This document shows positions 1 through 5,000 of a stretch of DNA of 5,600 nucleotides, in pieces. Below the pieces are notes generated by a model. It did not search any database, was not told the DNA's origin, and was given only the letters and a program-made list of their open reading frames with translations. Within the stretch, counting starts at the first letter, position 1; the number at the start of each line of letters is the position of its first letter. Both the position numbers and the translations under genes were made by a program. Source of the stretch: CALBTQ01 sp036725605 (GTDB taxonomy: Bacteria; Lernaellota; Lernaellaia; Lernaellales; Lernaellaceae); NCBI GenBank assembly GCA_036725605.1, contig DAIMDW010000079.1, positions 1 through 5,600 on the forward strand. The letters are read 5' to 3'.

Positions 1-97
1 TGATGCTCACGAGCTTGCCGTTTTGGAAACCCAGTGTCAGGGTTCCGAAGAATCCCTGCGCCACGAGCTTCTCGATGTATGTGAACAGCTTGCTCAT
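1..97 (-). CDS. Small hypothetical protein, N-terminal 32 codons only (DUF2292-like pattern)
   Basis: The reading frame starts with ATG at 97-95 and runs leftward off the window edge. It begins MSKLFTYIEKLVAQGFFGTL and continues through TLGFQNGKLVSI. An amphipathic helix (YIEKLVAQG) is followed by two predicted strands joined by an NGK turn. This pattern, helix then 'FFGTLTLGFQNGKLVSI', resembles the small DUF2292-type proteins, whose molecular role I do not know. The likeness is by eye on 32 residues, so the family label is tentative. No Shine-Dalgarno sequence precedes the ATG; a promoter-like pair of hexamers lies so close upstream that transcription could begin at or near the start codon. 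The gene is divergent from the SIR2-like gene, and its C-terminus lies outside the window. Confidence 0.6.
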   Translation of the reverse strand, partial: MSKLFTYIEKLVAQGFFGTLTLGFQNGKLVSI

Positions 98-103
98 AAG
101 GGT

Positions 104-132
104 AGAATATGGGACCGGGTCCGGCTTAACAA
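104..132 (-). promoter_or_regulatory. Possible sigma70-type promoter for the left gene, leaderless spacing
   Basis: Read leftward, TTGTTA (132-127) and TATTCT (109-104) each match four of six consensus bases and are separated by exactly 17 bases. The expected start of transcription, about seven bases past the -10 box, falls at or next to the A of the ATG at 97. The spacer holds an 11-base inverted repeat, GGACC-G-GGTCC (112-122). The promoter call is by consensus only, and the inverted repeat may be chance in GC-rich sequence. Confidence 0.35.
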
Positions 133-148
133 GATGGTAAGGTGTGCG

Positions 149-179
149 AAAAAATAGGGCGCAAATGCGACAAACCCTA
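149..179 (-). terminator. Terminator-like hairpin with T-tract, leftward
   Basis: On the minus strand TAGGG pairs with CCCTA (plus-strand positions 175-179 and 155-159). Inside it CGCA pairs with TGCG, with a five-base bulge on one side. A run of six T follows immediately (154-149 on the minus strand). This is the form of a rho-independent terminator, although bulged. No leftward gene lies directly upstream of it in the window. It could stop antisense transcription coming out of the SIR2-like gene, or act as an attenuator for a longer transcript of the left gene. Confidence 0.3.
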
Positions 180-216
180 AGGCTAAACAAGCTCTTTCCA
201 TCTGGAATTCAAGTAA

Positions 217-234
217 ACAAGTGAATTCACTTGT
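217..234. promoter_or_regulatory. Perfect 18-bp palindrome, candidate operator
   Basis: ACAAGTGAATTCACTTGT is its own exact reverse complement, centred on GAATTC. Its arms contain the half-site CAAGT (218-222) and the inverse ACTTG (229-233). A third copy, CAAGT at 210-214, and a second GAATTC at 205-210 lie just to the left. It sits 54 bases before the ATG of the SIR2-like gene and overlaps the best -35 hexamer, where a dimeric repressor would typically bind. No regulator gene is visible in the window. Confidence 0.5.
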
Positions 235-260
235 GATTGCGCCAGTTATTGAGCTAGGAT
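231..260 (+). promoter_or_regulatory. Weak candidate promoter of the SIR2-like gene
   Basis: TTGTGA (231-236) and TAGGAT (255-260) each match four of six bases of the sigma70 consensus, with an 18-base spacer. The -35 box overlaps the right arm of the 18-bp palindrome, which would allow repression by a protein bound there. A start near 267 would cut into the left arm of the hairpin described at 261-283, so either this promoter or that hairpin may not be the functional one. Confidence 0.3.
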
Positions 261-283
261 TCTCCTAACTCAATGTTAGGGGG
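261..283 (+). promoter_or_regulatory. Hairpin that would sequester the SIR2-like gene's ribosome binding site
   Basis: CCTAAC (264-269) pairs perfectly with GTTAGG (275-280) across the five-base loop TCAAT. The stem can extend by C262-G282 and two G-U pairs (263-281 and 261-283). The right arm contains the Shine-Dalgarno sequence AGGGGG (278-283), which stands five bases before the ATG at 289. In RNA this fold would hide the ribosome binding site, so translation could be held low until the stem is opened. Whether the transcript contains the left arm depends on where transcription starts, which is not known. Confidence 0.4.
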
Positions 284-288
284 AAAGC

Positions 289-1185
289 ATGGCAAACTTA
301 CTTCCAGACATTCCTGACGAACTTATTGAAGCGATTGTCTCAAACCGGTGTGTTCTGTTTGCAGGGTCAGGCGTTTCCCGAGGTAAAGTTACGCAGAAAG
401 GAAAATCTGTCGAGCAGTACTTGCCGACTTGGGAAGGGCTTCTTGTTCTTCTCGTCGACCGTGCAATAAAGAATGGATATACGAGTTCTGTTGAAGGGCA
501 GAAACTGCGGCGTGCTGCCAAGGATGGCAAGTATCTTTTTGTGGCAGAAACTGTCCGCAAGCTGCTTGGCGCACGAGAATTTGATGACGCTTTGGAAGAA
601 ATTTTCCGAAATCCAGCACTTCATCACACAAAACGGCATGAACTAATCAGCCAGATTCCATTCAATTGTGTAGTAACAACCAATTATGACAAACTACTTG
701 AGGTAACGTATGCGAGAAGAGGTAACATTCCACCTACATACACATTTTATGATTCGCCAGATGTAATTTCCGCACTTTCTCATAATCGATTTTTTATTCT
801 GAAAGCTCACGGAGATATTGACAGGAAAGATTCGTTGGTTCTATCAGAGAAAGACTATCGAGACATTGTGTATCGGCAGCCTGGTTATCGTGCCGCCCTT
901 AATACGATATTCATTACAAAGACGGTTCTTTTTCTTGGCACAAGTCTTAATGACATCGACGTCAGAGTTGTTCTTGAATCAGTCTCTGAAAGTTTTAGTG
1001 GCAAAGGACCCCAGCATTTTGCAATTGTGCCAAGCCAATCGTTCTCTGACGCCGAATTGCAACACTGGAAACAGTTCTTCGGGATTCATTTGTTATTGTA
1101 TCGGGCAACAAAGGGACACCCGCAGGTTGATAACATTCTTGAAGTGCTTGTAAAAAAAGTTGAATCAAAAAAGAGTAAAAAATGA
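289..1185 (+). CDS. SIR2-like domain protein, probable NAD-consuming defence protein
   Basis: This 298-residue protein is a stand-alone SIR2-like (SIR2_2 type) domain. Visible motifs are VLFAGSGVS at residues 22-30 (glycine-rich NAD-binding loop), PTW at 46-48, TTNYD at 130-134 with the conserved Asn132 and Asp134, KAHGD at 172-176 with the predicted catalytic His174, and GTSLNDID at 217-224. There is no zinc-binding cysteine cluster as in deacetylase sirtuins, no membrane segment and no signal peptide, so it should act in the cytoplasm. Known relatives in ThsA, DSR and SIR2-associated Argonaute systems cleave NAD after phage detection; applying that role here is inference. The tail (VLVKKVESKKSKK) is Lys-rich. 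The start is supported by AGGGGG five bases upstream. Base composition is AT-richer than the neighbouring operon, consistent with horizontal transfer. No HerA, Argonaute or Thoeris partner is visible, although a partner could lie left of the window. Confidence 0.9.
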   Translation: MANLLPDIPDELIEAIVSNRCVLFAGSGVSRGKVTQKGKSVEQYLPTWEGLLVLLVDRAIKNGYTSSVEGQKLRRAAKDGKYLFVAETVRKLLGAREFDDALEEIFRNPALHHTKRHELISQIPFNCVVTTNYDKLLEVTYARRGNIPPTYTFYDSPDVISALSHNRFFILKAHGDIDRKDSLVLSEKDYRDIVYRQPGYRAALNTIFITKTVLFLGTSLNDIDVRVVLESVSESFSGKGPQHFAIVPSQSFSDAELQHWKQFFGIHLLLYRATKGHPQVDNILEVLVKKVESKKSKK

Positions 1186-1210
1186 CCAGCACTGTGAATG
1201 GGATAACTGG
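1177..1210 (-). terminator. Weak candidate terminator of the leftward operon
   Basis: After the last stop codon of the leftward operon, CCAG (1210-1207) can pair with CTGG (1189-1186), and a run of six T follows on the minus strand (1182-1177). The stem is only four or five base pairs with a long loop, so the call is weak. Further T-runs follow at 1172-1167 and 1158-1152; these are the AAA/AAG lysine codons at the end of the SIR2-like gene read on the other strand. Confidence 0.22.
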
Positions 1211-1213
1211 ATA

Positions 1214-1558
1214 TTATTGATTTTTGGGCATTAATTTATTTAACACGGCCTGAACACATAACCCTGAATTTACATACTCCCCAGTCTCAATGATCTCACC
1301 AAAGGTGCCTCGATAGGGAGACCGGCTTTCCTGCCAGTATTCGAGAAATCCCTCGTTTCGCCACGGCGTGATTCCTTGCTCGATCCAGTCATTGAGCATC
1401 CAGTTGACTTCGTCCTCGCGCTCCTCGAATCCGGGTAGATATCCAAAGTCAAAACCAGTCGGCGTAACGACCCAGACACCGGCGGGCACGTAAGGCGACA
1501 GGCCGCGCTCATCTAGTTTTTTGTCGAACACGAAATCGATCATGTACCGCAGCTTCAT
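1214..1558 (-). CDS. Hypothetical acidic 114-residue protein, last gene of the leftward operon
   Basis: I do not recognise the family. The protein is short, soluble and acidic (18 Asp/Glu against 11 Lys/Arg). It has five tryptophans and is aromatic-rich, with no signal peptide or membrane segment. A strand-rich first half (residues 20-45, with PAGVWVVTPTGFDFGYLPGF) is followed by a helical segment (EDEVNWMLNDWIEQG). Its ATG overlaps the stop codon of the preceding gene in an ATGA junction (1558-1555), which supports this start and implies translational coupling; a weak AAGG lies about nine bases upstream. It is the last gene of a three-gene operon after the large multidomain protein. Small acidic proteins placed this way are often immunity proteins or chaperones for the large partner; that is inference from position only. 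Confidence 0.75.
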   Translation of the reverse strand: MKLRYMIDFVFDKKLDERGLSPYVPAGVWVVTPTGFDFGYLPGFEEREDEVNWMLNDWIEQGITPWRNEGFLEYWQESRSPYRGTFGEIIETGEYVNSGLCVQAVLNKLMPKNQ

Positions 1559-2052
1559 CGAAAGTGCCTTTCCGTCATGGAGCCGAACTCATCGTGGATC
1601 GTCTCCAGGCATTCCTCGGCGCGCTTTTTCATGGTCGCCAGGCGCTTTGTGAAAGCTGTCCAGTCCTCAGCCAGTTCCGGATTTTCAGAAGCGTCGATCT
1701 CGTTGATGTAAATCTTGACCTCGTTCTCATCCCAGAGCCACGCGGCATAGATGCGGCCGCTGGCTCCCTTCAGCCACTCGATCCGTTCAACAAAGTGGAG
1801 ATGGTTACCATGCATGCTCGCACCGAAATCCGCAAATCCCCGGTCGATCATCAGGAATGCGTAGACCCATGACGACACAGTGCCGTCCGACCCGATCTTC
1901 GGCTTCGCACCAAGCACCTCAAGTCGGTACGGGAAAAATTTAAGCGTTTCGCCGTCATCAAATTGAGGTACGAACCAGAATCCATCACGGGTGATGCCGT
2001 CCAAGATTTCTTGAACACGTTTGATTTCCGCTGTCACATCGACCTTTGCCAT
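1555..2052 (-). CDS. Hypothetical acidic 165-residue protein, middle gene of the leftward operon
   Basis: The family is not recognised. The protein has an N-terminal helix (residues 5-20), then a strand-rich core with FWFVPQFDDGETLKFFPYRL and further strands around SSWVYAFLMIDRGF, HLHFVERIEWL, IYAAWLWDE and VKIYINEID. It ends in a long charged helix (about residues 128-160) that could form a coiled coil. It is acidic (29 Asp/Glu against 20 Lys/Arg) and has no signal peptide or membrane segment. Its ATG directly follows the TAA of the large gene (TAAATG, no gap). A GAGG Shine-Dalgarno six bases before the ATG lies inside the end of the large gene, which fixes the start and implies coupled translation. 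Position and charge make it a candidate partner, immunity protein or chaperone of the large protein; nothing in its own sequence proves that. Confidence 0.82.
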   Translation of the reverse strand: MAKVDVTAEIKRVQEILDGITRDGFWFVPQFDDGETLKFFPYRLEVLGAKPKIGSDGTVSSWVYAFLMIDRGFADFGASMHGNHLHFVERIEWLKGASGRIYAAWLWDENEVKIYINEIDASENPELAEDWTAFTKRLATMKKRAEECLETIHDEFGSMTERHFR

Positions 2053-5000
2053 TTATCGCCTCATAAACACGATGTCTTCGATTTTCCGGCCGTCCGGCAA
2101 CCGGGTGATGCCCCGCTTCTTGAAAGCCGCGAGCACTGCCGACCGCTCCGAAGAACTCTTCGCCACAATGCATTCCAGGTTGTCGAGCAGCGTGACCGTG
2201 TACTTGAATATCGTCTCGTCGCTGGAGTCCCGACTGACGATCCGCTTCCAATCCTGGATGAACGATTTGCGGTGCTTACGGACCTCGTCGCCGGTGCAGC
2301 GACCATACTTGTCGTGATCATACGTGATCGAGTCCATCCGGCGCAGCAACTTTCGTTTGAAGTAGAGTCCAGGTTCTCCAGTTCTCGCCGCTGTCGGCGT
2401 CTTTCGAATGCGGGTAAAGAAATAGGTCGCGCCGCCGGACTCCATGTCCGCGACCGGCGACATACCCCCCGGCGTGATGCCCACACGCATTTTCTCGACC
2501 GTGGAGATCATCGCGCCGTTGTTGTCGAGGGCCATGTTGAGAAACTCGGCCACGTCGCCGTCGTTGGTCAGCCGGTGCTTGAGCGAATAACCGCCGAGTT
2601 CACGGTCCAGATCGGCATCCGTGATGTCGAAGCGCATCTGAACCCGACGTCCCGCTTCTTTGATCTTCCCTCGAGTCGCGTGCTGGAAGCTGCCGAAGGG
2701 ATCGTAGTGGGGCAGTTTCGACACATCGTCCACGCCCAGTTCGGCATTCCAGAACTGACGCAAAATCTTCACCTGCCCCTGTCTGGTCTTGAGGCCCTCC
2801 GCGCTCGCCATCGCTTTCTTGAAGCGTGGCGATTTATCGATGCCCATAATGTAGGCCTGTTTCTGCAAGTACATGAACTCCGCGTCCTCGATGCTTGCTG
2901 GGGATGCATTCAGGCCCAAACGCTCAATCTTCTCAAGGGCTTTTTCCACGATGTCAGGCGTACACACCCCATCGATCCGAATTTCCATTTCCCCCGCTGT
3001 TGCAAAGACGTTCTTGTTGCCAGCCCAGGGGCGGTAGATCGCTGTGACGCCGTCTTCGAACTCGATCTCGAACTGCGTGCCATCGGACATCGAGTGTTTG
3101 AAAACGGCCGAAAGATCGTGCTCGGACCCATCGGTGATGATCTCGCCAGCCGTGTTCGTCCGCTTTTGCATCAGCACCTTGCTTTTGCGAACAACCATTT
3201 CCTTCGGCTTGGCGGCTTGTACTGCTTTCGGCTCGGTCTTTCGGATGGCCTGGACAAACTTCGAGACCTTCTTTCCCAGATCGCCACCGCTTTTCATCTT
3301 TTCAACGACGGCGTGGAGTTCGTCGATTTTTGCGAGGTAATCCTCAGCCATGCGTCTGACTTCCGCGTCCTCGTGCTTGAGGAGCTTCGAGAGCTTGGTT
3401 TTGAGCTTCATAGCGGCGTCGATAGAATTTTCGTTGAAGTTCTTGTCCGCGAAGTGGTGATTCACCGACTTCACAGCTGTCAGGATCGTATCGTAAAACT
3501 CGTCTTCCGGAAGAGGTGCGCCGACCTGGGGCAATATCCGTTTTGTTCCAGCAGGACCAGCTTTGCCGATGGCTTCCAGAATCTTGTCCTCGTGTTCGGG
3601 GCGCACCTTGATTTGGACGACCGTCTGCTTGCCTGTGACCTTGCCGCTTTTCTTCACGGTCTGCTGGAAGACCAACGCGTTCTGGTCCTCGATCTGGTCG
3701 ACGTCGATGGGGATTGATTTGCCCTGCCATCCGGCTTCGGCCGCGTCCTCCACCATTCGCTGCTCGAACTGCCCCAGACGCGCCGCGCCCTTTTTCGCAG
3801 CCTTCGCATCAAACGAGAAACCCGGCAGCCCGCGTTTTTTGGCGAGCTTGCCGTAGAACTTCTCGAAGTCGCTCCAAACGCTGTGCTTGCGGTCGAGCGC
3901 CATCTGGTAAAAGGCATCGAGCTTGGCCGAGCCTTTTTTGAACCGCCGCTCCGCATAAGGCCGAAGCATGTCCACAAACTGCTCGTCGGGAATCGCCTCG
4001 ACGCGTTCGATGTACTTGAGCGTCGCCTGCAGATCGAGGTCGACCTTGCCCTCGGCGAAAGCCCGCATGACGGTGTTGTAATAGGGCTCGGATGCGCCAT
4101 GAACCGCATTGGGGTGGTAGGCTATATCGAGTGCGTCATCCCCGAGGAACTTGTACAGTTGCCCCTTGTCGATGCCGTAGAGATGGCCGTCCGTGCCTCG
4201 CAGGAAGTTTTCCCAGTGGCCGTCGTGGTTGCTGATCAGCCAGTCGATGACGTGCTCCCGCTGCACTTGCTCCAGTTCGGCTGGCAGCAGATCCTTGGGA
4301 TCGATGCCCTTGAAGTCTTTTTGCGCCTTGAGCTTGCGCACCATCCGCTGGATCGAGCCGGTCTCGCCGTCAATTTCGATAAGCCGGACTTCTACCGCGT
4401 CGGGATCGATCAGGCGGCCGATGCGATAAGCGACTTCGTCGCCGTGGGCGCGGAAATCTTCGGAGATCGGCTTGAAGAGCCACTGGTTGCCTTGGTCGTC
4501 GTCGTAAATGAACTTGCGATGCGCGCCGCCGAGTTCGCTCCGGACTTCACGCCGATTCTTGAATGGTTTCTTCGCCTTGATCCGGTCCCACTTGGCATCA
4601 ATGTCCCGGAACGGCTCGTCGACCGGCGCGAGCTTCGTCGGGTCTTTCGGCGGGAGCGCAGTCTCCGGGATGCTGACGGGTTTTTGTGGTTCTGCTGCCG
4701 GTTTCGGTTTCGGAGCCGGGGCGGTCTTGGCCTTTTTGCCGCCATGTTTCTCGGCCCACTTCGCCCATTTCGCTTCGACCGAAGTCTCGATTTTGGCCAA
4801 TTCCGTTTCGTCAAAGACCGTGAACCGGGCGATCAGTTCTTCTTTATTGTGCCACTGGTAGTGCTTGAGCTTGGTTTGCTGGGCGAGCTTTTTCAGATCG
4901 TCCAGGGACATGTTTTTGACCTGGGATTCCCAGGCCGAGATTTTCTGAGCCAGCGATTCCGATAACGGCCCCACATCGGTTGCCGCAAGAAAATCCGCGT

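Noticed and set aside
98..288. Small unlisted gene, tRNA or CRISPR-like repeat in the divergent intergenic region
   Set aside because: No frame with a credible start and ribosome site, no cloverleaf and no regularly spaced repeats were seen; only the regulatory-looking signals listed above.
289..1185. Classical sirtuin protein deacetylase
   Set aside because: The zinc-binding cysteine cluster is absent, and the motif set (AGSGVS, TTNYD, KAHGD, GTSLNDID) fits the SIR2_2 type found in NAD-consuming defence proteins.
1963..3717. A 584-codon open frame on the plus strand opposite the large gene
   Set aside because: It is antisense to the large gene, whose product shows coherent helices and repeats and whose frame is open for over 1180 codons. 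The plus-strand translation is rich in His, Arg and Leu without recognisable domains, as expected for a mirror frame of GC-rich coding DNA.
3883..4965. A 360-codon open frame on the plus strand
   Set aside because: It lies opposite the kinase-like and linker regions, shows low-complexity composition (FGF, RFRSR runs) and no motif, and has no supporting context.
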